From positions 1-32,516 of the IMG/VR virus record IMGVR_UViG_3300020450_000058: a stretch of DNA of 32,516 bases. One strand, written 5' to 3'. Shown one piece after another: positions 1-8,874 of the stretch (position 1 is the stretch's first letter; every line of letters begins with the position of its first letter). The notes under the pieces are model-generated. The model was not told the origin of the DNA and did not search any database. It was given only the letters and a program-made list of their open reading frames with translations. A program made the position numbers and the translations under genes. The DNA is from a virus.

Positions 1-74
1 ACAGGTGTTGAGCCAATGGTTATGGTTGTTGCAGTGGACTTGCCTGTGATTGTGTCTAATACTACTGTACTCAT
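1..74 (-). CDS. Fibre-like protein, N-terminus only (cut by window edge)
   Basis: The ATG (bases 72-74) overlaps the TGA stop of the upstream fibre gene as ATGA, and an AGGAG box lies 8 nt before it. The 24 visible codons begin MSTVVLDTITGKSTATT, like the MSTIKVDALQGTSG start of the upstream gene. This opening recurs in short tail-fibre proteins of marine T4-like phages. The rest lies outside the window, so the C-terminal domain is unknown. The role as a fibre or fibre-tip protein is inferred from the N-terminus and position. Confidence 0.7.
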   Translation of the reverse strand, partial: MSTVVLDTITGKSTATTITIGSTP

Positions 75-562
75 GCTAGGTCTCCTGCAATATGAAAATA
101 AATACCATTAGTATCTGATGTTGTTGAACCATCATGCCAATTATTACAAGTACGAGTTCTCATAGCTGTAGTAGTATTTGTAGCACTATACTCACATTGT
201 TGAACTCCGCCATAGTTTCCATCATTCATCATTGCCGTTGGTGCATAGTTTGTGTTACTCATAGTAATAGAGAATGTGCTTGTTAAATCAGCAGTTCCGT
301 TATCTGTTAAACTTGACCAAGAAAAACTGTCATCAATTGCTACTGTTCCAGTTTGGTCTATTCTTGCCCATGCTTTTATTAAACCCTGCACAATACTAGT
401 AGTAACTGCTCCACCCTCAGATGTTGCAACTGCATTGTTACCAACTGTATGAATACCTGTAACTGCAAGTGTACCACCGACTGTAGCGTTTGCACCACTT
501 AATGTTATAGCAGTATCACTACCACTTGTGCCTTGTAGGGCATCTACTTTAATTGTACTCAC
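71..562 (-). CDS. Short tail-fibre/receptor-tip-like protein (163 aa), GTG start
   Basis: The protein opens with MSTIKVDALQGTSGSDTAITL, followed by short beta-repeat sequence and then a distinct C-terminal half from about residue 60 (GLIKAWARIDQTGTVAIDDSFS, then SLTDNGTADLT). I recall this KAW...GTVAI...DNGTG-type module from the tips of many phage tail fibres; it is read by eye, not by search. The start is GTG (bases 560-562) and overlaps the preceding TGA as GTGA, which supports translational coupling. No clear Shine-Dalgarno box precedes it. The stop overlaps the next gene as ATGA. It probably acts as a small receptor-binding or fibre-tip protein of the virion. Receptor unknown. Confidence 0.75.
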   Translation of the reverse strand: MSTIKVDALQGTSGSDTAITLSGANATVGGTLAVTGIHTVGNNAVATSEGGAVTTSIVQGLIKAWARIDQTGTVAIDDSFSWSSLTDNGTADLTSTFSITMSNTNYAPTAMMNDGNYGGVQQCEYSATNTTTAMRTRTCNNWHDGSTTSDTNGIYFHIAGDLA

Positions 563-1008
563 GATACCACCAGCCTTCCACCATCATTTACAGTTAATGT
601 AATCCCACTATTTACAGTAAGTGTTCCTGTAACTTGTGCATTTTCTGTGGCAAGTATTGTTATGTTTGTATCTAAGGCTTGTGCATTAGTTCTGAACATA
701 CCACCATTCTTGAAGTTACCCTTGAACTCACTTGTAGGTGTTATTGTTCCTGCAGCTAAATCAAGAAAGTACACAAAGATATTGTTTGTACCACTTGAGG
801 GTGCAGCCGAGAATGTCAATGTTGAACCATCAGGTACAGTATAAGCTGCACTGTCTTGGATAACACCATCAACACTTACAAGTATCTCTTGTACTGAACC
901 TATTGTTCTTCCAAGTGCAAAGGTTGTATCAGAACCATCACCATTAAATCTTACGACTGCAGGTGGAGCTTGAAAGTTAGCAGGTACGTTGTTACCTAAA
1001 TATGGCAT
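559..1008 (-). CDS. Short fibre protein with MPY(I/L)G anchor domain (149 aa)
   Basis: Residues 1-90 match the N-terminal domain of the two giant fibre proteins in this window: MPYLG start, FNGDGSDTTFALGR, VSVDGVIQ, YTVPDGSTLTF. Known marine phage fibres share such an N-terminus, which I infer attaches the fibre to the baseplate or to another fibre part. After this there is only about 55 residues of beta-repeat (LTVNSGITLTVNDGG), with no chaperone or receptor domain. It may be an adaptor that carries the short proteins encoded just downstream. It is coupled to the next gene by a 4-nt overlap (GTGA). The gap to the upstream gene is one base. Confidence 0.75.
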   Translation of the reverse strand: MPYLGNNVPANFQAPPAVVRFNGDGSDTTFALGRTIGSVQEILVSVDGVIQDSAAYTVPDGSTLTFSAAPSSGTNNIFVYFLDLAAGTITPTSEFKGNFKNGGMFRTNAQALDTNITILATENAQVTGTLTVNSGITLTVNDGGRLVVS

Positions 1009-1009
1009 A

Positions 1010-1375
1010 TTATGTTATCTCCATGATACTTAGTGTTCCACTTAGTTTATCAGCAACTGAACAATCCACTCTTAATACATCACCAGTTTCCAAAACTACT
1101 TTGTTACCAGCAAGTAATTCCAAACTAGAGCCAACTGGGATTGGCACATCTTTTGCAAGAAATGATGTTCCGTTTGCAACATTGTTTGCACCACCACGAC
1201 TTGATGTTGTACTCACAAGTTCAAGTTCTGCTGTTACTTGTGCAGTATGAATATTTGTCAATATCAAACCAAGAACAATCGTGGTTGTACTACCAGCAGC
1301 AGTATATATCGTATAAGGAGTTCCTGCACTGTTTGGCTCAGCCGCAAAATTAACTACTTTAAATGTGTTTGCCAT
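1010..1375 (-). CDS. Small virion-associated protein, paralogue of the 11911-12237 gene (121 aa)
   Basis: The function is not recognised. Residues 72-110 (FLAKDVPIPVGSSLELL, then a VLETGDVLRVDCS segment) align with FLVKDAPIPASSSLQIL and FVLQSGDALKVQSD of the 108-residue protein at 11911-12237. The two are therefore paralogues. The predicted content is all-beta with no signal or membrane segment. A TATAAATA late promoter lies 20 nt upstream and an AAGGA box precedes the ATG. Its place among fibre genes suggests a small fibre-associated or decorating protein. That is inference. Confidence 0.7.
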   Translation of the reverse strand: MANTFKVVNFAAEPNSAGTPYTIYTAAGSTTTIVLGLILTNIHTAQVTAELELVSTTSSRGGANNVANGTSFLAKDVPIPVGSSLELLAGNKVVLETGDVLRVDCSVADKLSGTLSIMEIT

Positions 1376-1395
1376 GTTTTAATCCTTTATCTTCC

Positions 1396-1403
1396 TATTT
1401 ATA
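1396..1403 (-). promoter_or_regulatory. T4-type late promoter (TATAAATA) for the 1010-1375 gene
   Basis: On the minus strand the sequence reads TATAAATA exactly. It sits in the short gap between two genes, 20 nt before the ATG at 1375. T4-like late promoters need only this -10 element, recognised by the gp55 sigma factor with gp33 and the sliding clamp. Confidence 0.75.
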
Positions 1404-1406
1404 ACT

Positions 1407-2561
1407 TTAACCTAGAGCAATCGCAAGTGCAGTTGCCTCGTCAGCAATATCAGTAGTTAACGCAACTGTACCTGCAGAACTAGGTAATGTTACAGTAATA
1501 TCACCAGATGAGGCAGGGCCTATTAAGGTTAACTTGTTTGTTCCATTATCACTATCTTCAAAAAACTCTACAAATCCCGCAGATGTTGAACCATTTTTTA
1601 CCGACAACCCAGCATTGAATACGTCTTTTGCAGTAGAGGTTGATATACCAGTTTGTGTTGTTGTACCACTTATTTCTACGTTACCATTTATATCTATGGT
1701 TGTTGCTGTTATTTCCACTTCAGTATCGGCATCAATATCGAGTTGTCCATCAGCACTTGAACTAACAGATAGTGCACTATCTCTAAACATTAATTTATTT
1801 GTTGAGTTGATAGTTAATCCACTTCCGTCTGTATGTGTTAATGTTGTATCTGAGTCTGCACCGAAAGATAATACTGCACTATCAGATATAAGTCTAAGGT
1901 CATCACCGACAGATAAGTCAGCTGCAATTCCAGCACCACCTGCGACAGTTAATGCACCATCAGATGCACTTGTGTTGGCGGTTGTTGCAGTAATAGAAAC
2001 TACACCACCAGAAGAAATACCTATGGCATTTGTATCAGATGCAGAACCTATATTAACCCCATCTTTTAAAATAATATCTTGTGTAAAAGTTACCTTACCA
2101 TCTGATGCAATAGAGATAGCATCTGCATCTGAAGCAGAACCAATTGTTCCACCATCTTTTATTAGAATATCATCTACAAAGGTTACGATACCAGCAGATG
2201 AGATTGTGATTGCTGTGGCAGCTGATGAAGTACCAATCGTTCCACCATCTTTGATAATCAAGTCATCCTTAAAAGTAACAATACCAGTTGCTGCAAGTGT
2301 CATCACATCTGCAACTGAGGCGTTACCTATAGTACCACCATCTTTAATCAGTAGGTCATCTGCTAATGTTAATATTTGAGATGCATTAAATGTGGCTGCT
2401 GTACTACCACCAGTTGCTATTGTAATTACGTCTGAGCCAGAGAATGTAATTGAACTGTTTGAGTCCCCATCACCAGATATAGAATCTAGTGAAATACTTC
2501 CAACATTGGAAATATCTAAATCACCAAAATCTCCGTCTGCTCTATCTCGTGCTCTACTCAT
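1407..2561 (-). CDS. Repetitive tail-fibre-like structural protein (384 aa)
   Basis: An N-terminal linker (MSRARDRADGDFGDLDIS) is followed by SITFSGSDVITIATGGSTAATF and then four tandem 31-residue repeats at residues 68-191, each built as DDLLIKDGGTIG...GIVTF. Next comes a GALTVAGGAGIAADLSVGDDL block and a C-terminus ending DITVTLPSSAGTVALTTDIADEATALAIALG-like sequence. There is no S74 domain and no catalytic motif. The GALTVAGG block is shared with the 8890-11901 fibre. The protein is probably an elongated trimeric beta-structured fibre shaft. An AAGGAA box lies before the ATG. Fibre identity is inferred from repeats and context. Confidence 0.75.
   Translation of the reverse strand: MSRARDRADGDFGDLDISNVGSISLDSISGDGDSNSSITFSGSDVITIATGGSTAATFNASQILTLADDLLIKDGGTIGNASVADVMTLAATGIVTFKDDLIIKDGGTIGTSSAATAITISSAGIVTFVDDILIKDGGTIGSASDADAISIASDGKVTFTQDIILKDGVNIGSASDTNAIGISSGGVVSITATTANTSASDGALTVAGGAGIAADLSVGDDLRLISDSAVLSFGADSDTTLTHTDGSGLTINSTNKLMFRDSALSVSSSADGQLDIDADTEVEITATTIDINGNVEISGTTTQTGISTSTAKDVFNAGLSVKNGSTSAGFVEFFEDSDNGTNKLTLIGPASSGDITVTLPSSAGTVALTTDIADEATALAIALG
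1989..2360 (-). repeat. Four tandem 93-bp (31-codon) repeats in a fibre gene
   Basis: Four consecutive in-frame units encode DDLLIKDGGTIGNAS..., DDLIIKDGGTIGTSS..., DDILIKDGGTIGSAS... and QDIILKDGVNIGSAS.... Each is 31 residues. IKDGGTIG is nearly constant while the second half drifts. Units of this kind usually form one beta layer of a fibre shaft. Confidence 0.85.
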
Positions 2562-2573
2562 TTTTTATTCCTT

Positions 2574-2855
2574 TTAATCCCCAGTAAAGTTATCTGCGTC
2601 TACTATGGCTTTGTCTATAACTGTAAAATCTAATTTATCCCAATCATCATAATTTTCTTTTTGATATTTAAGATAGCCAACACTACGAGCAACTTTTTCT
2701 TTCTTCTCGTCATGTGTTAGGTCGTATCCAAAGTCTGTATCTGTTGCATCACTGCCTTTTGCATGGGTAGCAATTATAACATTGATTGTATCTGCTCCAT
2801 CTAAACAAGCCTTATGTGCTTGTGTGATTACATCTGTTGTTCTCTCTTCTGCCAT
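2574..2855 (-). CDS. Conserved-type small protein of unknown function (93 aa)
   Basis: Not recognised. It is an acidic soluble protein with no repeats, no membrane segment and no beta-repeat character, so it differs from its neighbours. Notable segments are TDVITQAHKACLDGADTINV and DFGYDLTHDEKKEKVARS, followed by an aromatic, lysine-rich stretch (YLKYQKENYDDWDKL). It lies 3 bp after the S74 fibre gene and 12 bp before the repetitive fibre gene, so it is co-transcribed with fibres. An AGAGGG box lies before the ATG. A fibre-assembly or chaperone role is possible by position only. Confidence 0.65.
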   Translation of the reverse strand: MAEERTTDVITQAHKACLDGADTINVIIATHAKGSDATDTDFGYDLTHDEKKEKVARSVGYLKYQKENYDDWDKLDFTVIDKAIVDADNFTGD

Positions 2856-2858
2856 TGT

Positions 2859-5438
2859 TTAACCCTCTAGTACTTTTACTTTGGTTTCTAATGTTTCTAT
2901 TCTTGTCATTGCTTCTTGTAATGCTTTGACTGCTTTCATGTAGAGTATTGAATATTTAACTGATTTAGTTTTTGTTCCTAAGTCCTTATTATTTTCATCA
3001 AGGTCTGGACTCTCGTCAACTAAACCACCCATTCCTGCTGTTTCTAACTCTTGAGCAACAACTCCTAATTTCCAATGTTCATCACTATCGCCTTTTGCAA
3101 CATCTTCTTTCATTTTAAATTTACGAACTTGTAAGGCTTTAATATCATCCCATTGTGAAGAAGAATCTTTGATTTGTTCTTTAAGTTTTTCATCAGAAAT
3201 AGCACCATAAGAATTGTTAGCATTCTGAAGATTTCCATTACTTCTAATTATAGCTCTGTTAGCGGTACTGTCAGCACACAGTAAAAAATATTCACTATTG
3301 TTGTCTGGAGTTGCTCCTGAGAAATGAATATATAGACCATAAGGATTTGAACCATGGCTATTTTCTATAAATTGAGTTATATCTCCAGTACTATTATGAA
3401 CAACATGAGCAGATTGTGAACCACTATTAAACCTAGTTGATGAACTAAGAGTATTTGAAATGGCAGTAAATCCAAGATTATTAACATAATTCCTTACAGT
3501 ACCATCACCATCTGATAATATAATTCTATTGCTTAATGTTCTTATATCTAAACCAGATTGATTACCATTATAATCACCTACAATTGTGTTTTGAGAACCA
3601 GTGGTTATTAAATCACCAGAGTTTCTTGGGCCTATAGCAGTATTGTAAGTGGCTGTAGTTAAACTATTTAAAGCGTTATGTCCAATGGCAGTATTATATT
3701 CTCCCTCAGTGCAGGTTTGCATCACACCATAGCCTACTGCTGTATTTCTGCTACCAGTAGTGTTTGCAGATAAATTAAATGTACCAAGTGCCACATTTCT
3801 TACACCAGTAGTGCTTAATTGCATTGCAGCGTTCCCTACTGCAACATTTAAAGAATCTGTGGCACTACTATAGTTTTGTGTTTTCAATGCCCTAAAACCT
3901 ATAGCAACACTTCCACTACCATTCGTATTTGTGGTTAATGCTTCAAATCCAACTGCTGTATTGTTATCTGCAACTGTCTGAGCATCTCCAGCTAGGCCAC
4001 CAATAAATGTGTTTTGTACTCCAGTTGTTAATGCACCCCCTGCATTATGTCCGACACCTATATTATAAATATCATTAGTGCCTCCATTTTGAGTAGTTAA
4101 TGCTTGATGACCAATAGCTACAGACCTACTTCCAGTATCTTCTGTTGCTAGTGCTTGATATCCAACTGCAACATTTCTTGTTCCTGTAGTTATAGCTGTT
4201 CCTGCTTCATCTCCAACTACAACATTTCTAATAGCACCACTTGCTATGGCATCTCCTGCGTTGTCACCTGCTCTAAAGTTTGCTGTACCACTTGTAGATG
4301 TAATTATTTCACCATTAAATAATACTCTAGCATCATGGTCTATGGTTAAAGCAGTTCTTGTTTCACCATCATCTTGAAATGAAAATACTATACTAGGCTC
4401 AACAGTGTCCATATCTTCACCACTAGCCATAGTATTTCTAAATGTTGCAACTCTAGTGCCATATAAAATATCTATGAATCTACTTGTGTCAGTATCGTTT
4501 AGTCTAAGATTTGGAGAGCCATCATTTAAAGTTACATCACCAGTAACTGTGAATGCACCCACAACATTTGTAGTGTCTAAATTAGTTGTGCCGTCTACAT
4601 CTATATCACCAGAGATATCTAATTCGGTTGCAATAATTTTACTATTAAATGTGGCTGCACCTGCCTCTGAACCATCAAGTGTTAACATTGTAATATCAGA
4701 ACTATTATCTGTACCTTTAAATATAATATCAGAATCGTTTGCTGCAGCATCAATTGTGATGTTACCAGAGGTTGTTGTTAAATTTACAGCTGCATCACCT
4801 GCTGTTAAATCATCTGCAGCAGTAGATGCACCTATGTAAGTTTTAATTCTTGAAGCTGCTACTTTTCTATTTGTACCACCAGCTCCATTATCTATGATAA
4901 ATAAGTCCGCATCAACAATAGCTTCACCGATATCTGATGCACCATCAATGTCTAGGTCTGCAATTGAAATACCACCATCTGGAAATACTGGATTTTGTGA
5001 AAAGGTTACAACACCACCACTTGATATTGCAATAGCGTCAGTATCACTTGCAGAACCAATATTACCTGCATCTGGTATTACAATATTTCCACCAGTAGTC
5101 ATAAGACCAGCTCCAGTATATGTACCAGAAACATCTAGATTTGCATTAATATCAACAAGGGTTGCATTGAGTTCTATTTCGTCAGTTGCATTGATATCTA
5201 ATGTGGTTGCATTAGGTGCACCAATGTTTTGACTTGAATCATTAAACTGGATTACACTTGTACTATTTAAGAGTAATCCAGTATTATGTACATGAGTTAG
5301 GGTTACGTCAGCATCAGCACCAAACTTAATGATACTGGCATCAGATGCCATTAAAAAATCATCAGTTAAAGTTAAGTCATCTCCAATTGTCAAGTCTGTA
5401 AAACTTGCAACTGCTTCTGTAATTCTACTTAGTGCCAT
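2859..5438 (-). CDS. Tail fibre with YadA-like head repeats and C-terminal S74 chaperone domain (859 aa)
   Basis: Residues 1-385 are phage beta-repeat sequence (SLTIGDDLTLTDD-type, GNITIDAAANDSDIIFKGTD). Residues 386-625 hold about a dozen NxAVGxxA units (NVAVGYQAL, SVAIGHQAL, NTAVGFEAL), like the heads of trimeric autotransporter adhesins. Residues 747-859 form an intramolecular chaperone (Peptidase S74) domain: SDEKLKEQI, LGVVAQELE and a final coiled coil (KALQEAMTRIETLETKV). The family uses a Ser-Lys pair five residues apart for self-cleavage; S748 and K753 fit. The mature fibre would then lose about 110 residues after trimer folding. This is a strong receptor-binding candidate. An AAAGG box precedes the ATG. 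Confidence 0.88.
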   Translation of the reverse strand: MALSRITEAVASFTDLTIGDDLTLTDDFLMASDASIIKFGADADVTLTHVHNTGLLLNSTSVIQFNDSSQNIGAPNATTLDINATDEIELNATLVDINANLDVSGTYTGAGLMTTGGNIVIPDAGNIGSASDTDAIAISSGGVVTFSQNPVFPDGGISIADLDIDGASDIGEAIVDADLFIIDNGAGGTNRKVAASRIKTYIGASTAADDLTAGDAAVNLTTTSGNITIDAAANDSDIIFKGTDNSSDITMLTLDGSEAGAATFNSKIIATELDISGDIDVDGTTNLDTTNVVGAFTVTGDVTLNDGSPNLRLNDTDTSRFIDILYGTRVATFRNTMASGEDMDTVEPSIVFSFQDDGETRTALTIDHDARVLFNGEIITSTSGTANFRAGDNAGDAIASGAIRNVVVGDEAGTAITTGTRNVAVGYQALATEDTGSRSVAIGHQALTTQNGGTNDIYNIGVGHNAGGALTTGVQNTFIGGLAGDAQTVADNNTAVGFEALTTNTNGSGSVAIGFRALKTQNYSSATDSLNVAVGNAAMQLSTTGVRNVALGTFNLSANTTGSRNTAVGYGVMQTCTEGEYNTAIGHNALNSLTTATYNTAIGPRNSGDLITTGSQNTIVGDYNGNQSGLDIRTLSNRIILSDGDGTVRNYVNNLGFTAISNTLSSSTRFNSGSQSAHVVHNSTGDITQFIENSHGSNPYGLYIHFSGATPDNNSEYFLLCADSTANRAIIRSNGNLQNANNSYGAISDEKLKEQIKDSSSQWDDIKALQVRKFKMKEDVAKGDSDEHWKLGVVAQELETAGMGGLVDESPDLDENNKDLGTKTKSVKYSILYMKAVKALQEAMTRIETLETKVKVLEG
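3564..4271 (-). repeat. YadA-like head repeat region (NxAVGxxA units)
   Basis: About twelve units of roughly 14-25 residues share the core N(V/T)(A/F)(V/I)G, separated by variable loops (TTGTR, TEDTGSR, TTQNGGTNDIY and others). In trimeric autotransporter adhesins this pattern forms a left-handed parallel beta-roll. The loops vary in length while the cores are constant, as expected for a receptor-facing surface. Confidence 0.8.
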
Positions 5439-5450
5439 ACTCGACTACCT

Positions 5451-5705
5451 TTATTTTGCTTCAGCGTTTACCTCAACATCTTCTTTCTTTTCAGCTTCTT
5501 CTTTTTGTGCATCTTCTGATGCCTTCATAGAAGTCATAAACGCATTTGTAAATGCTGTTTCTGCAACTTGAAGTTGGTCTAACTCAAACTTCTTACCTGC
5601 AATTTGTGCTTTCAAAGAACGAATTTGTTTGATAAAATAACTTTGTTCTTGATTAAAATCTTCTTCTGTATATTTTGTACCATTAATATTAATCACTTCT
5701 GACAT
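5451..5705 (-). CDS. Small coiled-coil protein between fibre genes (84 aa)
   Basis: The sequence opens with a beta-like start (MSEVININGTKYTEEDFN). It is followed by a predicted coiled coil at about residues 20-55 (FIKQIRSLKAQIAGKKFELDQ) and a very acidic, lysine-rich tail (EEAEKKEDVEVNAEAK). No catalytic motif or membrane segment is seen. Similar small proteins accompany fibre genes in marine T4-like phages, but I cannot name a function. It has its own late promoter 37 nt upstream and a strong GAGGAG box. Fibre-assembly chaperone or minor virion protein are both possible. Confidence 0.7.
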   Translation of the reverse strand: MSEVININGTKYTEEDFNQEQSYFIKQIRSLKAQIAGKKFELDQLQVAETAFTNAFMTSMKASEDAQKEEAEKKEDVEVNAEAK

Positions 5706-5742
5706 TTTGTTTTCTCCTCAAGGTTAAATATATTGTCATGTC

Positions 5743-5750
5743 TATTTATA
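5743..5750 (-). promoter_or_regulatory. T4-type late promoter (TATAAATA) for the 5451-5705 gene
   Basis: There is an exact TATAAATA on the minus strand in the 55-bp gap after the 1037-residue fibre gene, 37 nt before the ATG at 5705. The GAGGAG box lies between them. Confidence 0.75.
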
Positions 5751-5760
5751 ATCTGTTTCA

Positions 5761-8700
5761 TTAAGCATCTTCTAATGTTTTAATTCTTGCTTCTAATTCT
5801 TGAATAGTTTTTACAAGTAAAGGCACTAGTTTGCTTTGGTCTATCTGCTGATAAACTTCTCTAGTGCTTGTTTTTGTCCAAGTATAATCAGACGTATATA
5901 TATTATCTTGCTTTCTTTCTGTAAATTGCAATTCTGTAACATCACTATCTACAATATTTCCATCTGCATCTTTTATTGTTCCTATTTCTTCAGTAGCATC
6001 TTTATCACCAGTGATTGCTATGGGAACAATATCTGAAACTTCATGTGCCAAAAAACCATCTTGTGCAGTATCTTTACCATCTTCAATGAAATTAAATCTA
6101 CAAGGTTTTAATTGTTTTAATCGTGTTGTGGCATCAAAATCATAAGATACATTTTCTTTTAATCTATAATCAGAACTAGCATTAAATGCAACAGTTCCTG
6201 CACCAGTTTGACTAATTGAACCTGCTGCACCTCCTGCTGAATTTACGAAAACAGCAAAAGTACCACTATTACCACTATTATTATTCTTTATTTGTAAACC
6301 AGTATATGATGAAAAATTTGATTCAACATTTAATCTAGCAGTTTGGTCTGTTGAAAAAATACCCATATTAACAGAACTAAATTGTGCCACTTGTGAATCA
6401 CCAACATTAAAGGACATTATATTACCATTATGATTATACATGAGAAGTCCTGCATCTTCCTCGCTATCACCACTGCCATCTGCAAATGCGATTGCAGATT
6501 GGTGTCCAGAACCACCTGCTACAAGAGTAATACCAGTGCTTCCACTTGTTGCAATAACTAAGTCATCTCTATTTGCATGATAATCACCCATAGCATTTGT
6601 ACCCATGCCAATACGACCAGTACTAGCTTCCATAAAAAAAGCATTAGCATTAGTATCAGACTCAACACGAAAATCTAAATCTACACCATCATCATTAAAA
6701 ACTGTCTCAGTATTAGTTAAATTAAGTCTATTAGTTGATGCACCCCCAATAATACCATTAATAGTCATTTTAGCATCTTCAGTACCATCAGAAGCATCTG
6801 TTATAGTTGTGTTGATTTCAAATAATTCTATATCTTCAGCAGCATCATTTTTTGCATTAAATTTTATTGTTCCTGCTATATCATTATCGGCTGGACTTCC
6901 TGAACTTCTAGTAAGAGTTAATATAGGGCCTCTATTTGCATCTGCATCAGTAGACGTTAATACTAATTGTGGAGAGTTATCAGCAGTAGTTATGGAAACT
7001 TGTGATGCAAAAGTCGCACCAGCGTTAAATAATGCTTTACCAGCTTCTGACATATCAAGAGTAAGAGCAGTTATTCCAGAACTGTCATCATTACCTTTTA
7101 GAAGTATGTCTTTATCTGAAACACTACTTTGAATTACAAAATCACTACTATTATTTTGAAGTAGACCAAATTGTGTTCCACCATCAACAAGTCTTATATC
7201 TCCACCATCTGCATCTAAAAAGATATTTCCTGCTACATCAAGTGTAAAATCGCCACTAGATAAATCAATTTCTGTTCCATCAATAGTTATGTTGTCCACT
7301 ATGATTCCTGCATTAGCAGTTACAGTTCCGTTGAAACTTGCTGCACCAGCTTCACTTCCATCAAGAGTAAGCATAGTAATGTCAGCAGTATTATCTGTTC
7401 CTTTGAATATGATATCAGAGTCATTTGCAGCTGCATCTATTGTAATATTTCCAGATGATGTAGTTATATTTACTGCAGCATCACCAGCTGATATATCATC
7501 GGCTGCATTTGATAATCCAGCTTGAAAATATGTTTTAAATGTAGCAGCACTTGTAACTTTCATAGTACCACCATCATTATGAATAATACCATCACCATCT
7601 GCAATAGCAGTTGTTCCTATTGTTGACCCACCATCAAGAAAGTTTATTTCTGCAGTCGTGGCCGTAACACCATCTAATAAGTTTAACTCTGTAGCAGTTG
7701 AAGTAACTGCCACATTTTCGTTTATCTTAGGTGAGGTTAAAGTTTTATTAGTTAATGTCTGTGTGGCAGCAATTCCAGCTACTGTGTCTGTAACAGCAGG
7801 AAGCGTTAATGTTATGTTACCAGAAAAATCAGCGTGAGCAGGTGCCTGTAATTGTGCATAATGAGCATTAGAAGATTCACAATAAAATCTTACATAAGAT
7901 TGTGTACCACCATTTTTAATAGATATTGCACCTTGAGAAATATCGACACCATCACTACCAGCAATATTAAGTGTATCTCCAATAAAAACATCATCTGCAA
8001 AACCAGCAGAGTGTGCTATCAACGCACCAGAGGTTGAACTTGTTGAATCTGTATTTGTAGATATTGTTACAACACCAGCTGCAGATATAGCAACTGCATT
8101 TTGGTCTGATGCAGAACCAATAGTGCCATCATCAGGTATAATGATATTTCCGCCAGTAATCATTAATCCACCACCAGTATAAGTTCCAGAAACAGCTAGG
8201 TTTCCACCAGAACTTAAAGACATGGTTTCTGCAGCTGCACCTGAAGCAGCAGTTTTGAAACTTAGTTTTGTTGCATTATTAGAGGAACTAAAGTCACCCT
8301 CCGATACAGCCTCAATACCAGCTGCAACGAGAATAGCATCAGTACCAGTTCCCTCATCTGGTGCCTGAAAATTTATGACACCTAGTTTATCACTAGCTGC
8401 AATATCCGTTTCACCAGTTTGCAAAGTTAGAGTGAATGGTTTGTCATCACCAGTATTTGTATTTTTAAAAACAAGTCCAGTATCAGCTGAGTGAGTTACA
8501 GTAATTTCTTTATCTGCACCAAATGACAATACTCCACTATCTTTTTGAATTGCAATACTACCACGAAAATCACCACCAGTATTTGCACTCACCATGTCTG
8601 CTAAAGTGAATACATCTTGGACTATTACCTCTATTTCATCATTTAAAGCTAAAGCAGCAAGACCAGCAATTGTGTTTGCCGTACTTGTATTGTAGTCAGT

Positions 8701-8874
8701 TCCTTTTTTTAGACGAATACCATTCAGAAAAACGTCAACGTATTCTGGGTCTTCATATAAAAGAGTTTTACCATTTGCATCTGCACCACTAATTGATGTT
8801 GCACCAGCTGATGCAAGATAAGTAAATCTTTCTCTTATTCCAAATCCATCTGTGGTTTTTCCAATATATGGCAT
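5761..8874 (-). CDS. Large tail fibre, MPYIG anchor plus C-terminal S74 chaperone domain (1037 aa)
   Basis: Residues 1-90 are the MPYIG anchor domain also seen at 559-1008 and 8890-11901. Residues 128-230 are a block about 90% identical to the 8890-11901 protein (NTNTGDDKPFTL, GVINFQAPDEGTGTD). The middle is a mosaic of beta-repeat modules. Residues 901-1037 form an S74 intramolecular chaperone: SDYRLKENV, QDGFLAHEVSD and a terminal coiled coil (LLVKTIQELEARIKTLE). S901 and K906 match the Ser-Lys spacing for self-cleavage. It is likely a long trimeric fibre. A GGGAG box precedes the ATG. No late promoter lies directly upstream, so it is probably read from the one at 12254 or beyond. Confidence 0.88.
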   Translation of the reverse strand: MPYIGKTTDGFGIRERFTYLASAGATSISGADANGKTLLYEDPEYVDVFLNGIRLKKGTDYNTSTANTIAGLAALALNDEIEVIVQDVFTLADMVSANTGGDFRGSIAIQKDSGVLSFGADKEITVTHSADTGLVFKNTNTGDDKPFTLTLQTGETDIAASDKLGVINFQAPDEGTGTDAILVAAGIEAVSEGDFSSSNNATKLSFKTAASGAAAETMSLSSGGNLAVSGTYTGGGLMITGGNIIIPDDGTIGSASDQNAVAISAAGVVTISTNTDSTSSTSGALIAHSAGFADDVFIGDTLNIAGSDGVDISQGAISIKNGGTQSYVRFYCESSNAHYAQLQAPAHADFSGNITLTLPAVTDTVAGIAATQTLTNKTLTSPKINENVAVTSTATELNLLDGVTATTAEINFLDGGSTIGTTAIADGDGIIHNDGGTMKVTSAATFKTYFQAGLSNAADDISAGDAAVNITTSSGNITIDAAANDSDIIFKGTDNTADITMLTLDGSEAGAASFNGTVTANAGIIVDNITIDGTEIDLSSGDFTLDVAGNIFLDADGGDIRLVDGGTQFGLLQNNSSDFVIQSSVSDKDILLKGNDDSSGITALTLDMSEAGKALFNAGATFASQVSITTADNSPQLVLTSTDADANRGPILTLTRSSGSPADNDIAGTIKFNAKNDAAEDIELFEINTTITDASDGTEDAKMTINGIIGGASTNRLNLTNTETVFNDDGVDLDFRVESDTNANAFFMEASTGRIGMGTNAMGDYHANRDDLVIATSGSTGITLVAGGSGHQSAIAFADGSGDSEEDAGLLMYNHNGNIMSFNVGDSQVAQFSSVNMGIFSTDQTARLNVESNFSSYTGLQIKNNNSGNSGTFAVFVNSAGGAAGSISQTGAGTVAFNASSDYRLKENVSYDFDATTRLKQLKPCRFNFIEDGKDTAQDGFLAHEVSDIVPIAITGDKDATEEIGTIKDADGNIVDSDVTELQFTERKQDNIYTSDYTWTKTSTREVYQQIDQSKLVPLLVKTIQELEARIKTLEDA
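8185..8493 (-). repeat. Inter-gene duplicated fibre module, copy 1
   Basis: This stretch encodes residues 128-230 of the 1037-residue fibre. It is about 90% identical in protein to 11239-11547 in the neighbouring fibre gene, with a core of about 50 identical residues around GVINFQAPDEGTGTD. Many codons differ at silent sites. Confidence 0.85.

Noticed and set aside
1989-2360. Regularly spaced repeats that could suggest a CRISPR array
   Set aside because: The units are 93 bp, in frame, diverged and protein-coding; there are no unique spacers between constant short repeats.
1534-2379. Long plus-strand open frame (281 codons) opposite the repetitive fibre gene
   Set aside because: It is the mirror of the 31-residue repeats (recurring PIVPPSL-type units), has no ribosome binding site or promoter, and lies fully inside a convincing minus-strand gene.
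4062-4075. TATAAATA motif on the plus strand inside a fibre gene
   Set aside because: No plus-strand gene lies downstream; AT-rich coding DNA gives such motifs by chance.
2859-8874. Calling the S74-ending fibres endosialidases or depolymerases
   Set aside because: S74 is a folding and self-cleavage domain found on many fibres; no sialidase Asp-box or other glycan-degrading catalytic motif was seen.
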